From an uncultured Pseudokineococcus sp. (GTDB lineage: Bacteria > Actinomycetota > Actinomycetes > Actinomycetales > Quadrisphaeraceae), in the NCBI RefSeq assembly GCF_947495735.1, contig NZ_CANMAA010000003.1, positions 398,889 to 462,888 of the forward strand: a DNA stretch of 64,000 nucleotides, written 5' to 3'. The position numbers and the translations under genes are program-made. Below, piece after piece: positions 41,902 to 51,299 of the stretch; within the stretch, counting starts at the first letter, position 1; every line of letters begins with the position of its first letter. The notes beneath the pieces are model-generated. The model saw only the letters and a program-made list of their open reading frames with translations, had not been told where the DNA came from and did no database searches.

Positions 41902-43455
41902 ATGCCGCCGCCCGTCCTGCTCCTGCCCGACCCGCTGCCCACCCCGCCGCCGACGTCGTCGCCGACCGTCGTGCCGCAGCTCCTCCCGGTGCAGGACCTC
42001 TCCGACCTCTCCCTGCTCGTCGCCGCGGTCGTGGCCGTGGTCGACGTCGTCCTCCGGCTGGTCGCGCTCGCCGTCGTCCCCCAGGACCGCAGGCCCTCGT
42101 CGGCGATGGCGTGGCTGCTCCTGATCTTCTTCGTCCCCTCGCTCGGGGTCCTCGCCTTCCTGCTCATCGGCAGCCCGAAGCTGCCGAGGGTGCGGCGGGA
42201 GAAGCAGGCGAGCATGAGCCGCCTCATCGAGCAGGAGTCGCGCGGGGCCGAGGACGTCCTCGCGGACCACCCGTGGCCGCCGTGGGTCGAGGGCGTCGCG
42301 CGCCTCAACCACGCCCTCGGCGCGATGCCGCTGCTGGCCGGCAACGACGCGCACATCGTCCCGCGCTACGAGGACCAGCTCCGCGAGCTCGCCGAGGGCA
42401 TCGCCGAGGCGCAGCGGTACGTCCACGTCGAGTTCTACATCCTGTCCTTCGACGACGCGACGGCCCCGGTCTTCGCCGCGATGGAGGACGCCGCCGCCCG
42501 GGGCGTCACGGTGCGGGTGCTGCTGGACCACATCGGCTCGTGGCGCTACCCGGGGTACCGGCGCGCCGTCCGAGAGCTCGACCGCCTCGGCGTGCAGTGG
42601 CGGCTCATGCTCCCCGTGCAGCCCCTCCGGGGCCGGTACCAGCGCCCCGACCTGCGCAACCACCGCAAGCTCGTCGTCGTCGACGGCGAGACGGCGTTCG
42701 TGGGCTCGCTCAACCTCATCGACCGCACGTACGACAAGAGGGCCACGCTGAAGCGGGGCCTGCTCTGGCAGGACATCATCGTCCGCCTGCAGGGGCCCGT
42801 CGTGCAGGAGGTCGACGCCCTGTTCGTCACCGACTGGTACAGCGAGACCGACGAGGTCGTCGCCGAGATCCCCGACCAGCTCACCGAGCCCGCCCCGGAC
42901 CGCGCGCTGCACTGCCAGGTGGTGCCCAGCGGGCCGGGCTTCGAGGGCCAGAACAACCTCAAGCTGTTCAACTCGCTGCTCTACGGGGCGCAGCGCCGCG
43001 TCTCGATCACCAGCCCGTACTTCGTCCCGGACGAGTCGCTGCTGACGGCGGTGACGACAGCTGCCGAGCGCGGCGTCGAGGTCGAGCTCTTCGTCGGGGA
43101 GATCGGGGACCAGCTCCTGGTCTTCCACGCCCAGCGGTCCTACTACGAGGCCCTGCTGCGGGCGGGCGTGCGGATCTGGCTGTACCCGGCGCCGTACATC
43201 CTCCACGCCAAGCACCTGACCGTGGACGACGAGGTGTCCGTCGTGGGCTCGAGCAACCTCGACATCCGCTCCTTCGAGCTCGACCTCGAGCTGACGCTGC
43301 TCGTGCTCGGCCGCGACTTCACCACCGAGCTGCGCGCGGTCGAGGACGGCTACCGCGCGCGCAGCACCGAGCTCACGCTCGAGGCGTGGTCCGGCCGCGG
43401 CTTCTGGCGGCGCCTCGCCGACGACCTGGCCCGGCTGACGTCCGCCGTCCAGTGA
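41902..43455 (+). CDS. cls: Cardiolipin synthase (phospholipase D type)
   Basis: This 517-residue membrane enzyme condenses two phosphatidylglycerols to cardiolipin. Two N-terminal transmembrane segments (about 36-60 and 67-90) precede the two phospholipase D motifs: NHRKLVVVD with His254, and LHAKHLTVDD with His435. Each is followed by a GSLNL or GSSNLD strand. The first 30 residues are proline-rich. The ATG start is used. A perfect hairpin straddles its stop codon. Confidence 0.92.
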   Translation: MPPPVLLLPDPLPTPPPTSSPTVVPQLLPVQDLSDLSLLVAAVVAVVDVVLRLVALAVVPQDRRPSSAMAWLLLIFFVPSLGVLAFLLIGSPKLPRVRREKQASMSRLIEQESRGAEDVLADHPWPPWVEGVARLNHALGAMPLLAGNDAHIVPRYEDQLRELAEGIAEAQRYVHVEFYILSFDDATAPVFAAMEDAAARGVTVRVLLDHIGSWRYPGYRRAVRELDRLGVQWRLMLPVQPLRGRYQRPDLRNHRKLVVVDGETAFVGSLNLIDRTYDKRATLKRGLLWQDIIVRLQGPVVQEVDALFVTDWYSETDEVVAEIPDQLTEPAPDRALHCQVVPSGPGFEGQNNLKLFNSLLYGAQRRVSITSPYFVPDESLLTAVTTAAERGVEVELFVGEIGDQLLVFHAQRSYYEALLRAGVRIWLYPAPYILHAKHLTVDDEVSVVGSSNLDIRSFELDLELTLLVLGRDFTTELRAVEDGYRARSTELTLEAWSGRGFWRRLADDLARLTSAVQ

Positions 43456-43465
43456 CGGCGGACGT
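43438..43465 (+). terminator. Terminator hairpin enclosing the cls stop codon
   Basis: ACGTCCGCCGTC (43438-43449), loop CAGT, and GACGGCGGACGT (43454-43465) pair perfectly. The TGA stop (43453-43455) starts in the loop, so the last four sense codons form the stem. Confidence 0.75.
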
Positions 43466-43516
43466 CGGCGAGGCGGCGGGCGGCAGCGAGGCGGCGGGCG
43501 GCGGGGAGCCGGAGGG

Positions 43517-43720
43517 CTAGAAGCCGCGCCGGCGAGCCCGGTCGGAGCCCTCCGCGGGCACGAGGACCCACAGCACCGCGTAGACGACGACCTGCGTGCC
43601 GGGCAGCAGGATCGAGAGGACGAAGAGCAGGCGCACGAGCGAGACGCTGACGCCGAAGCGGTTCGCGAGAGCGGCGCAGACGCCGGCGACGACGCGGCCG
43701 GAGCGGGGACGGACGAGCAC
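43517..43720 (-). CDS. PspC-domain small membrane protein
   Basis: This 67-residue protein is a minimal PspC domain: VRPRSGRVVAGVCAALANRFG followed by a long hydrophobic segment (about 27-52) and a basic tail. Family members sense envelope stress. This free-standing form has no further domain. The GTG start lies in a GC-rich leader. Confidence 0.85.
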   Translation of the reverse strand: MLVRPRSGRVVAGVCAALANRFGVSVSLVRLLFVLSILLPGTQVVVYAVLWVLVPAEGSDRARRRGF

Positions 43721-43882
43721 GGCGGCCTCCTGGGACCGGGGACGGACGACCGGCCGGCGGCCGGGTCGGCAGCCTCCCAGCCGGGGGACGCCCCCGCGCG
43801 CCGAGCGGCGCCTCGACCCCGGGCGTCCGCCGCTCGCCCCCCTCCCTCGGAGTCGACGTGGTCGACGACTCCCCCGAGCGCA

Positions 43883-43918
43883 CCGGCCGAGCCCCGCGGA
43901 CCTGCGGGGCTCGGCCGG
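43883..43918 (-). terminator. Terminator after the lipoprotein gene
   Basis: CCGGCCGAGCCCCGC (43883-43897), loop GGACCT, GCGGGGCTCGGCCGG (43904-43918), a perfect 15-bp stem eight bases beyond the stop at 43926. Confidence 0.8.
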
Positions 43919-43925
43919 ACGAGCC

Positions 43926-44897
43926 TCAGCCGGCGGGGGTGGGCGCGCCGGTCACCTCGGAGAGGGGCACCGCGCCCTCCGGCGCCTCCACCTGCACGTC
44001 CGCTCCCCAGTCGGCGAAGTCGACCGTCGACGTCGAGGACACCTGCTGGCCCTGGCTGCTCGTCTCCACCGCGGTGGCCATGCGCACGGGCAGCCCGTCG
44101 GGCCCGACGAAGAGGTCGAACGGGACGGTGGACAGCCCCAGCTGCGCGTACTGCCGGCGCAGCTCCTCGGCGTCAGCCCCCTCCTGCTGCGCCCGCTCGG
44201 CCGCCGCCTCGAGGTCGACGACGCCGGCGTAGTGCGTCGTCTCCACCCCGGCGACCTGCTCCTGGCCGACCTCCTGGACGTCGTCGCCGACCTGCTCGAG
44301 CAGGGCCAGCTGCTGCGAGGGGTCCGCTCCCCCGAGGGGACCGCTGGCGGCGCCCATCTGCTCGAGCGGGACCTCCACCCACTGGCCGGCGGGCTGCTGG
44401 GGCAGGCCGGAGACGTAGGCCGTCCCGTCGACCTGCCGCAGCTCCACGGCGATCTCCCCCTGACCGGGCAGCTCGGAGGTGAGCTGCACCTGCGAGGCGC
44501 CCGTGGCGCTGTCGAAGGAGCCCCGGCCCGTGGCCGTCACGACCTGACCGGCCGCGCTCGTCTCCGAGGAGAAGTCGAAGGTGCCGCTGCCGGCCTCGCG
44601 ACCGGCCGTCAGCGCCTCGGCCACGGCGGCGGCGGCCTCGCTGCTGCCCGGCGCCGGCGCCGCCCCCGACGAGGCGGTCGGCGACGAGGACGCGGTGGGC
44701 GACGGCGTCCCGCCGGGCGACGAGGACGAGGCCGGGGCGGGCGCCGTCGCGGGGTCCGCGTCGTCACCGGACCCGCTGCAGCCGGTCAGCGCCAGGGCGC
44801 TCGCGGCGAGCAGGGCGGTCCCGCCGCGCAGGGCGCGGGCTGGACGCCGCAGGGCCGCGGCGCTGCAGGCGGACGGACGAGCACGGGCGTCGGTCAT
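43926..44897 (-). CDS. Lipoprotein of the LppX/LprG-like type
   Basis: This 323-residue exported protein has a signal peptide ending in the lipobox LALTGC near residue 38-43, then a Ser/Pro/Ala linker (about 45-90) and a soluble domain with GSGTFDFSSET, GTAYVSGLPQ and a closing TSTVDFADWG. The layout resembles actinobacterial LppX/LprAFG-type lipoproteins, which carry or present lipids at the cell surface. The exact role is unknown. The ATG start is followed by a basic stretch typical of secretion signals. Confidence 0.8.
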   Translation of the reverse strand: MTDARARPSACSAAALRRPARALRGGTALLAASALALTGCSGSGDDADPATAPAPASSSSPGGTPSPTASSSPTASSGAAPAPGSSEAAAAVAEALTAGREAGSGTFDFSSETSAAGQVVTATGRGSFDSATGASQVQLTSELPGQGEIAVELRQVDGTAYVSGLPQQPAGQWVEVPLEQMGAASGPLGGADPSQQLALLEQVGDDVQEVGQEQVAGVETTHYAGVVDLEAAAERAQQEGADAEELRRQYAQLGLSTVPFDLFVGPDGLPVRMATAVETSSQGQQVSSTSTVDFADWGADVQVEAPEGAVPLSEVTGAPTPAG

Positions 44898-45009
44898 GGC
44901 GTCTCCTCGTCGGGCTGGACCCCCACCGTCGCACGGGCGGGCGCCGGTCGTCGCGGGACCGGCCCCGGACCAGCCGGTCTGGCGGTCGGGCGGTCGGGCA
45001 GCCACGGGA

Positions 45010-45444
45010 TCAGGCCGGGCGCAGCTGCTCGGCCGCGAGCCAGGACTCGACGACGGTGGCCATCTCGCCGTCCCCGAGCGCGTAGACGACGCGCGCGAGC
45101 CACCCCGTCGGCGTCAGGCGCCACTCCGCGACGACGCCCGCGAACGGCTCGCCGTCGTCCTCCTCGGCCCCGCCCCCCGCCTCGTCCGCCTCGTCGAGGA
45201 GCACCCAGCAGTGGCGGTGGGCCCGTCGCAGCTCCGCCGGGTCGCCCAGATCGGCGGGGTCGTGCCCCTCGCGGTCAGCAGGTCGGCCGCCGCCCCGGGA
45301 GACCGCGTCCTCCTCCACCGGCGGCGGCGCGGAGGGGCCGGAGGGCACCCGGTCCGCCGCGGGCCCCGACCGCCCGAGGAGCGCGCTGCCGGCCGCCGTG
45401 CGCGCGACCGGCTCCCCGCGCCGCGGGCCGCGCCCCGCCGTCAT
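45010..45444 (-). CDS. Small uncharacterised protein with an SOS box (HCWVL family, copy 2)
   Basis: This 144-residue protein has a disordered, Pro/Arg-rich N-terminus (1-77) and a conserved domain at 78-144. The domain has HCWVL, GVVAEWR, WLARVVYALGD and a final VVESWLAAEQLRP, the same series as the protein at 14910. An acidic insert (DEADEAGGGAEEDDGE) separates the first two blocks. The ATG at 45444 follows a GGCAGGGGGG ribosome site; a GTG four codons earlier is an alternative. A perfect LexA box lies 34 bases upstream, so induction by DNA damage is likely. The function is unknown. Confidence 0.75.
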   Translation of the reverse strand: MTAGRGPRRGEPVARTAAGSALLGRSGPAADRVPSGPSAPPPVEEDAVSRGGGRPADREGHDPADLGDPAELRRAHRHCWVLLDEADEAGGGAEEDDGEPFAGVVAEWRLTPTGWLARVVYALGDGEMATVVESWLAAEQLRPA

Positions 45445-45477
45445 CCCCCCTGCCACGCCCCCATGGTGCCACGACTC

Positions 45478-45493
45478 TCGAACACGTGTTCGA
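45478..45493 (-). promoter_or_regulatory. Perfect LexA (SOS) box
   Basis: TCGAACACGTGTTCGA matches TCGAAC-N4-GTTCGA exactly and extends to an 18-bp palindrome with flanking C and G (45477-45494). It lies 33 bases before the ATG of the small gene at 45010. Confidence 0.85.
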
Positions 45494-45524
45494 GGGATGT
45501 GGACGGGCGGCGGCGGGAGCCCCG

Positions 45525-46523
45525 TCAGAGCGCGCGCGGTCGGTGCGCCTCCACCAGCCGGCTCATCACGGCGTCCATGTGCTCGTCGACGACCTGGCGC
45601 GAGGGGTCCGCGTCGTACCACTCGACGACCTCGCGGGCGCCGCGCGAGAAGGGCGTGGTCGCGGCGAACCCGGGCACGAGCCCCTTGAGGACGCTGTTGT
45701 CGAACACCATCGAGTGCGCCTTGTCGCCCAGCAGGCCGGCGCCCCACCCGGCGTCCGCGGCGGCGATGGCGTCCGACGGCACGTGCACGATCCGCGGCTC
45801 GACGCCGGCGGCCGCGGCGACGGTGCGGAAGATCTGGTCCCAGGTGAGCGCCTCGTCGGAGGTGATGTGCACCGCCTCCCCCAGCGCCCGCTGGTTGCCG
45901 AGCAGGCCGGTGAACCCCTGCGCGAAGTCGCGGTGGTGGGTCAGCGTCCACAGCGAGGTGCCGTCGCCGTGGACGACCACCTCCTCCCCGCGGCGCATGC
46001 GGTCCACGACCGTCCACCCGCCGTCGAAGGGCAGGAGGGTCTTGTCGTAGGTGTGCGACGGGCGCACCACCGTCACGGGGAAGCCGTCCTCGCGGTAGCG
46101 CTGCGTGAGCAGCTCCTCGCACGCGATCTTGTCGCGGCTGTACTGCCAGAACGGGTTCCGCAGCGGCGTCGACTCGACGACGGGCACCCGCAGCGGGGGC
46201 GTCTGGTAGGCCGACGCCGAGCTGATGAACACGTACTGGCCGGTGCGCCCGGTGAACAGCTCGAGGTCGGTGCGCACGTGCTCGGGCGTGAAGGCGACCC
46301 AGTCGACGACGACGTCGAACTCCTCGTCGCCCAGCGCCTCGCGCACCGAGGCGGCGTCGCGGACGTCGGCCTGCAGCACCCGCACCCCCTCGGGCAGCGG
46401 CCGGCTCGACGTCGTGCCGCGGTTGAGGACCGTGAGGTCCAGGCCGCGCTCGACGGCGAGCGCGGAGCAGGCGGAGCTGATGACGCCGCTGCCGCCGATG
46501 AACAGGACCTTCAGGGCGCTCAT
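45525..46523 (-). CDS. NAD-dependent epimerase/dehydratase family protein
   Basis: This 332-residue extended SDR protein begins with VLFIGGSGVISSACSAL. It has SSASAYQ near residue 101 and the Tyr-x-x-x-Lys pair in QYSRDKIACEELL near 128. HGDGTSLWTLTHHRDFA near 187 is a pattern seen in chloroplast-stem-loop-binding and related SDR proteins. The substrate is unknown. It lies just upstream of the SOS-boxed gene on the same strand but is separated from it by the SOS promoter. Confidence 0.82.
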   Translation of the reverse strand: MSALKVLFIGGSGVISSACSALAVERGLDLTVLNRGTTSSRPLPEGVRVLQADVRDAASVREALGDEEFDVVVDWVAFTPEHVRTDLELFTGRTGQYVFISSASAYQTPPLRVPVVESTPLRNPFWQYSRDKIACEELLTQRYREDGFPVTVVRPSHTYDKTLLPFDGGWTVVDRMRRGEEVVVHGDGTSLWTLTHHRDFAQGFTGLLGNQRALGEAVHITSDEALTWDQIFRTVAAAAGVEPRIVHVPSDAIAAADAGWGAGLLGDKAHSMVFDNSVLKGLVPGFAATTPFSRGAREVVEWYDADPSRQVVDEHMDAVMSRLVEAHRPRAL

Positions 46524-46899
46524 GGCGTCACGGTAGGCCCGTGGCCGCTCGCCTGGACCGGTCGGTCGTCCGCGCGGTCGTCCACCCGCGCGTCCGAGCG
46601 ACCGCGACGGCCATCACCGGCCCGAGGAGGGCGCCGACCGGCGGGCCCCGCCGACGAGCGGGACGCCGTCCACGCCCGTCACCGCCCCCGCCGGCCCCGT
46701 GAGGAGCAGCGGGGGAGGGCGAGGGGCGGGAGGACGTGGACCAGCGGCGCGGGGACGAGGAGGAGGCCGTCGAGGAGCCGCCCGTCACGGCCTCCCGCGG
46801 GTGTCGTCCCCCGCACGTCCTGGGCCGACGACCGCCCGTCGTGCGGCGTTCACCCCAGCGCCCGGCCGGCGACGCCCGGCAGGTCCACCGTCACCCGAC
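46524..46899. other. Intergenic region without a gene
   Basis: About 375 bases between divergent genes. Both flanking promoters should lie here. The open frames within it are arginine/serine-rich and lack ribosome sites or family similarity. I see no clear dyad or repeat. Confidence 0.5.
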
Positions 46900-48744
46900 G
46901 TGACCACGCAGACCTCCTCCCCTCCCCGCGCCGACGCGGGCGACCTCCTCCCCGGGCTCTCCCGCCGCAGCGTCCTGCTCGGGGGCGCCGCGGCCGCCGG
47001 TCTCGCCGGCCTGAGCCCCGCCGACGCCCGCGCCGCCGTGGGCGACCTCGTCTCCCGCGGCGGCGTCTTCGCCTTCGGCGTCGCGAGCGGCGATCCCACC
47101 GCCACCGAGGTGCTCCTCTGGACGCGCATCACGCCGGTGCCCCACGCCGTCCCCGGCAGCGGGCGCGGCCCCGCGCGCGACGTCCACTGGGAGGTCGCGG
47201 CCGACGAGGAGTTCACCGAGGTCGTCCAGCGCGGCCGGACGAGGACGAGCGCCGAGCGCGACCACACCGTCAAGGTCGTCGTCGGGGGGCTCACGCCCTA
47301 CACGCGCTACTGGTACCGCTTCCGGGTCCGCCGCGACGTCTCGCCCGTCGGGCGCACGCAGACGTCGCCGGACGAGCCGGGCACGACCCACGCGCTGCGC
47401 CTGGCCTTCGCCTCGTGCAGCAACTACACGGGCGGCTACTTCACCGCCTACCGCGGCATCGCCCGGCGCGACGACCTCGACCTCGTCCTGCACCTCGGCG
47501 ACTACGTCTACGAGTACGGCAACGAGCCCCGCCGGCCCGGCGTCCCCGGCTCCGGGGACCGCTACGGGCCGGACGCGCTGATCGGCGTCCGCGACCACGA
47601 GCCGGCCGTCGAGATGGTCTCGCTCGAGGACTACCGGGTGCGCCACGCGCTCTACAAGGCGGACCCGGACGCGCAGGCCGCGCACGCCCGGCACCCGTGG
47701 GTGGTGATCTTCGACGACCACGAGATCACGAACGACGCCTACGACACCGGCGCCGAGAACCACGAGGAGCAGGACGACCCGGGCACGCCCTACACCGGCC
47801 CGGGCCAGCCGGACGGCGTCCGCCCCGAGGGCGACTTCCTCGAGCGTCGCGCCCGCGCCTTCCAGGCCTACCTCGAGTGGATGCCGATCCGCGAGCCCGA
47901 GCACTGGGACCCCCAGCCGCACCAGGGGATCCAGTTCTTCCGCCGCTTCTCCTTCGGCGACCTGGCCGACCTGTCGGTGGTCGAGACCCGGCAGCACCGC
48001 AGCCAGCAGGTGCCGGCCGTGGTCGCCGGCGCCGTCAACCCCGCGCTCGCCGACCCCGACCGCCAGCTGCCGGAGCCCGAGCAGCTCGCGTGGCTGACGA
48101 GCGGGATCCGCGGGAGCGCGAAGGCCTGGCACCTCGTCGGCAACCAGACCGTCTTCGCCCGCGTCCTGTCCACCGGCGGGCCCGCGGGCGCCGTCTTCAA
48201 CACCGACCAGTGGGACGGCTACCAGGCCGACCAGGCCGCCGTGCTGGCGGCGATGGACGACGCGCCGACCGCCGACGCCGTGGTGCTCACGGGCGACATC
48301 CACTCCTCGTGGGCGATCGACCTGCCGGTCGACCCCGGCGCCTACCGGACCGGGGACGACGCGGCGGGCGGCTCGTCCGCGGGCGTCGAGTTCGTCTGCC
48401 CGTCGGTGACCAGCAACGGCTTCCGGGAGATCCTCGGCAGCGCCGCCGCCGCGCAGCGCTCCACGGCGGCGTTCCAGGGCCGCAACCCCTGGATCCGCTA
48501 CCTCGACGGCATCGGCCACGGGTTCGTCGTCCTGGACGTGACGCCCGAGCGCGTCCAGGCGGACTTCCACTTCATCCGCTCCGGCGGGGACAAGGGCTTC
48601 GACGTCGACCCGCGCCTGGACCCGGAGGCCACCACGGCGCACGAGACGTCCTACGTCACCCTGCGCGGCTCCCGGCGCGTCAGCGGGCCCGTCGCCGAGC
48701 TCGGCCCGCGCAGCGACGGGCCCCGGTCGGCGTCCCGCCGCTGA
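46900..48744 (+). CDS. phoD: Alkaline phosphatase D (PhoD), Tat-exported
   Basis: This 614-residue secreted metallophosphatase scavenges phosphate from phosphomonoesters and diesters. A Tat signal (SRRSVLLGG near residue 22) precedes the PhoD N-terminal domain (GVFAFGVASGDPT near 52) and the catalytic domain. Metal ligands lie in FASCSNYTGGYF near 170, HLGDYVYEYG near 200, FDDHEITNDAYD near 270 and LTGDIHSSW near 465. The GTG start places the Tat motif correctly. No pho-box is evident by eye. Confidence 0.92.
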   Translation: MTTQTSSPPRADAGDLLPGLSRRSVLLGGAAAAGLAGLSPADARAAVGDLVSRGGVFAFGVASGDPTATEVLLWTRITPVPHAVPGSGRGPARDVHWEVAADEEFTEVVQRGRTRTSAERDHTVKVVVGGLTPYTRYWYRFRVRRDVSPVGRTQTSPDEPGTTHALRLAFASCSNYTGGYFTAYRGIARRDDLDLVLHLGDYVYEYGNEPRRPGVPGSGDRYGPDALIGVRDHEPAVEMVSLEDYRVRHALYKADPDAQAAHARHPWVVIFDDHEITNDAYDTGAENHEEQDDPGTPYTGPGQPDGVRPEGDFLERRARAFQAYLEWMPIREPEHWDPQPHQGIQFFRRFSFGDLADLSVVETRQHRSQQVPAVVAGAVNPALADPDRQLPEPEQLAWLTSGIRGSAKAWHLVGNQTVFARVLSTGGPAGAVFNTDQWDGYQADQAAVLAAMDDAPTADAVVLTGDIHSSWAIDLPVDPGAYRTGDDAAGGSSAGVEFVCPSVTSNGFREILGSAAAAQRSTAAFQGRNPWIRYLDGIGHGFVVLDVTPERVQADFHFIRSGGDKGFDVDPRLDPEATTAHETSYVTLRGSRRVSGPVAELGPRSDGPRSASRR

Positions 48745-48746
48745 GG

Positions 48747-48768
48747 CGCGGGCGGGGGGGCGCCCGCG
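48747..48768. terminator. Short hairpin between convergent genes
   Basis: CGCGGGCG (48747-48754), a run of six G, then CGCCCGCG (48761-48768). It lies three bases beyond the phoD stop and between the convergent phoD and GGDEF-EAL genes. Confidence 0.5.
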
Positions 48769-48808
48769 TCGTCCGACCGCGTCGGCGCCGCCCCTCGCGA
48801 GGACCGGC

Positions 48809-51102
48809 TCACGCCCTCTGGGGCGAGGCGGTCGGGGTCTCGCGGGGGGCGGGGACCTCGAGCGCGCCGGTCGCGCGCGCCCCGCCCCCCAGCACCCGTC
48901 GGACGTGGTCCGCCGCGGGCTCGGGCCGCCCGAACAGCCAGCCCTGCCCGTACCGGATGCCCAGGGCGAGGAGCGCGTCCCGCTGCGCGACGGTCTCCAC
49001 CCCCTCCGCGAGGACGTCGAGGCCGAGCGTGCTCGCCATGGCGGTGATGCCGGCGACCACGGGCCGCCGGCCGCCGTCCACGGTCGTCGTCACCGCCCGG
49101 TCCAGCTTGAGCACCGCCACGGGGAAGCGCTGGAGGTAGTCCATCGAGGTGTAGCCGGTGCCGTAGTCGTCGAGGTGGACGTCGACGCCCGCCGCGACGA
49201 GCGCCTCGAGGTTGCCCGCCACGACGTCGTCGTCCGGGAGCTCCTGGTGCTCGGTGACCTCCACGTGCAGGAGGCCCGAGGGGATCCCGTGGTGCTCGAG
49301 GACGGCGACGACCCGGTCGGCGAGGTCGGGGTCCACCAGGCTGCCCCGGCTGAGGTTGACGCTCACCGGCACGGGCTCCAGGCCCTGCCCGCGCCACCGC
49401 GCGAGGTCGGCCGCCACCTCGCGCAGCACCGCCTCGTCGAGGCGCGCGTCCAGCCCGCCGGCCGACACGGCGCCGAGGAAGGCGTCGGGGAGCACCAGCC
49501 CGCGCTCGGGGTGGCGCCACCGCACCAGCGCCTCGGCGCCGACGACGCGGCCCGAGGCCAGCTCGACCAGCGGCTGGTAGTGCGCCTCCAGGGAGCCGAC
49601 GCCGCCCTCGCCCGCCAAGAGGCGGCGCACGTCGACGCCCGTGCCGAGGCGGTCGGCCACCGCCGCCTGCAGGTCCGGCCGGAAGTCCGCGGACGTGTCG
49701 CGCCCCGCCGCCTTGGCCGCGTAGAGCGCCACGTCCGCGCGCGTGAGCAGCTGCGCCAGGGACGCGCCGTCCCCCGGCCGGGCCACGCCGACGCTGCCGC
49801 TGCTGCGCACGGCGAGGCCGTCCAGGTCCACGGGGCGGCGGAGCTCCTCGAGGACCCGCCGCACGACGTCCTCCGTGCGCCGCTCCTCGACGAGGAGGAC
49901 GAACTCGTCGCCGCCGAGGCGCGCGACCACGCCCGCGCCGTCCGCCGCGAGGAGCAGGCGGTCGCGCACCACGAGCAGGAGGGCGTCCCGACGTCGTGGC
50001 CGTGGGCGTCGTTGACCTGCTTGAACTCGTCGACGTCGACGAGGAGCAGGCTGCGCGGGCCGCGGCCGGCCGCGAACGCGCCGGCGAGGCCGCGCCGGTT
50101 GAGCAGGTCCGTCAGGGCGTCGTGCTCGGCCAGGTGCTCGCTGCCGCGCAGGGCGGTGGACCCGCGCACCAGGCACAGCCCGGACATGACGGCGCCCGCG
50201 ACGACGAAGACCCCGGTGGGCAGGCCGCCGGCCGGCGCCGTGGTGCCCACCCACCACAGCCCGACGGGCACGACCGCGAGGGGCAGCAGGCCGAGCAGGG
50301 CGACCGAGGAGCGGCGACGCCCCGCGAGCGCCTCCGACGTCAGCGCCGTCCGCACCGAGGGGTGCAGGAGCGCGGCGCTGAACAGGGCCATGCAGAGAAC
50401 GCCCAGCGCCTGCGCCGGCTCTCCCGGGAGGGCGACGCGGTGCTCCGAGGCGATCCGCGAGGTGTCGTAGAGGGAGATGGCCAGGCCCGCCGCCATGAAC
50501 AGGTGCGCGCTCGGCGTGAGGCCGCGGCGCGAGGCCGCGAACCGCAGCAGGACCCCGAGGATCGTCACGTTGACGCTGGGGACCACGACGGCCGCCACCT
50601 CGCCCCCCGCCACCGCCGGGACGGCCAGCGAGACGACCTGCGCCGCGGTGAGGCCGAGGACGACGGCGATGATGAGCACCTCGACGCGGCCGGAGCGCAG
50701 CCAGGAGCCGGCGCGCTCGGACCGCGGGGGGCGCGCCGGCCGGGAGCGGCGCTGGACGAGCCCCACCACCGCGGCGGCGGCCACCACCTGGCCGCACGAG
50801 AACACCGCCACGGCCGCCGTGTGCGACGCGGGGCCCAGCACGGTCGCGGACGGCAGCGCGAGCGCCGCGGCGAGCAGGGTCAGCATGACCAGGACGAGCC
50901 GCCAGGTCCCCGCGGCACGGGGTCGGTGCTGGCGCAGCCCCGCGACCGCCGCGGTGACGGCGACCGGGGCCGTGAGCAGCGTCAGCGGCTCCCGCAGGGC
51001 CGGGACCGCGAGGGCGAGCCCCGCGGCGCCCGCGCCCGCGGCCACGAGGGTCCAGGCCGCCGCGGCCCACCGGGGCGCTGCAGCACACCGGCGGCTCTCC
51101 AC
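48809..51102 (-). pseudogene. GGDEF-EAL protein gene with an apparent one-base frameshift
   Basis: Two frames together encode a full-length membrane GGDEF-EAL protein of about 764 residues. The first (from GTG 51102) has eight or more hydrophobic segments and the start of GGDEF (HDALTDLLNRRGL, VDVDEFKQVNDAHGHDVG). The second, ending at 48809, resumes with LLLVVRDRL, LGGDEF and an intact EAL domain (GAEALVRW, EVTEH, DDYGTGY, AEGVET). The join lies at the CCC run 49987-49989 on the plus strand. One extra C would restore GDALLLVV. All catalytic motifs are intact, so a sequencing error or recent mutation is more likely than old decay. Intact, it would make or degrade c-di-GMP. Confidence 0.85.
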
Positions 51103-51210
51103 GCTGGCTCATCGGCCCGGCGGGCGTCGGACTTGAGCGCCCGCCGCACGCGTCCCGCGGACGGCCCCGCCCGGCACCTCGGCGCCCCGGCCGGGACCGC
51201 CCGTGACGAC

Positions 51211-51280
51211 GCACCTCGGCGTCCTCGGCGTCTTCCTGCCGCCCCGAGCGCCGGGGGACGGCGAGAGGTCGCCGAGGTGC
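51211..51280. repeat. Inverted GCACCTCGGCG repeat beyond the putA 3' end
   Basis: GCACCTCGGCG (51211-51221) pairs with CGCCGAGGTGC (51270-51280) across 48 bases. A direct copy (GGCACCTCGGCG) lies at 51173-51184. The structure begins 20 bases after the putA stop and may end that transcript. Confidence 0.5.
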
Positions 51281-51299
51281 CGGGAGTCGCCCGGGGGCG

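Noticed and set aside
46528..46788. Possible small minus-strand gene in the phoD spacer
   Set aside because: The sequence is Ser/Arg/Pro-rich with no motif, no membrane segment and no ribosome site.
43596..49139. A plus-strand open frame of 1847 codons
   Set aside because: It runs against and across several well-supported genes, is built of Arg/Gly/Pro/Ala runs and is a side effect of high GC. Only the PhoD region, in another frame, is real on this strand.
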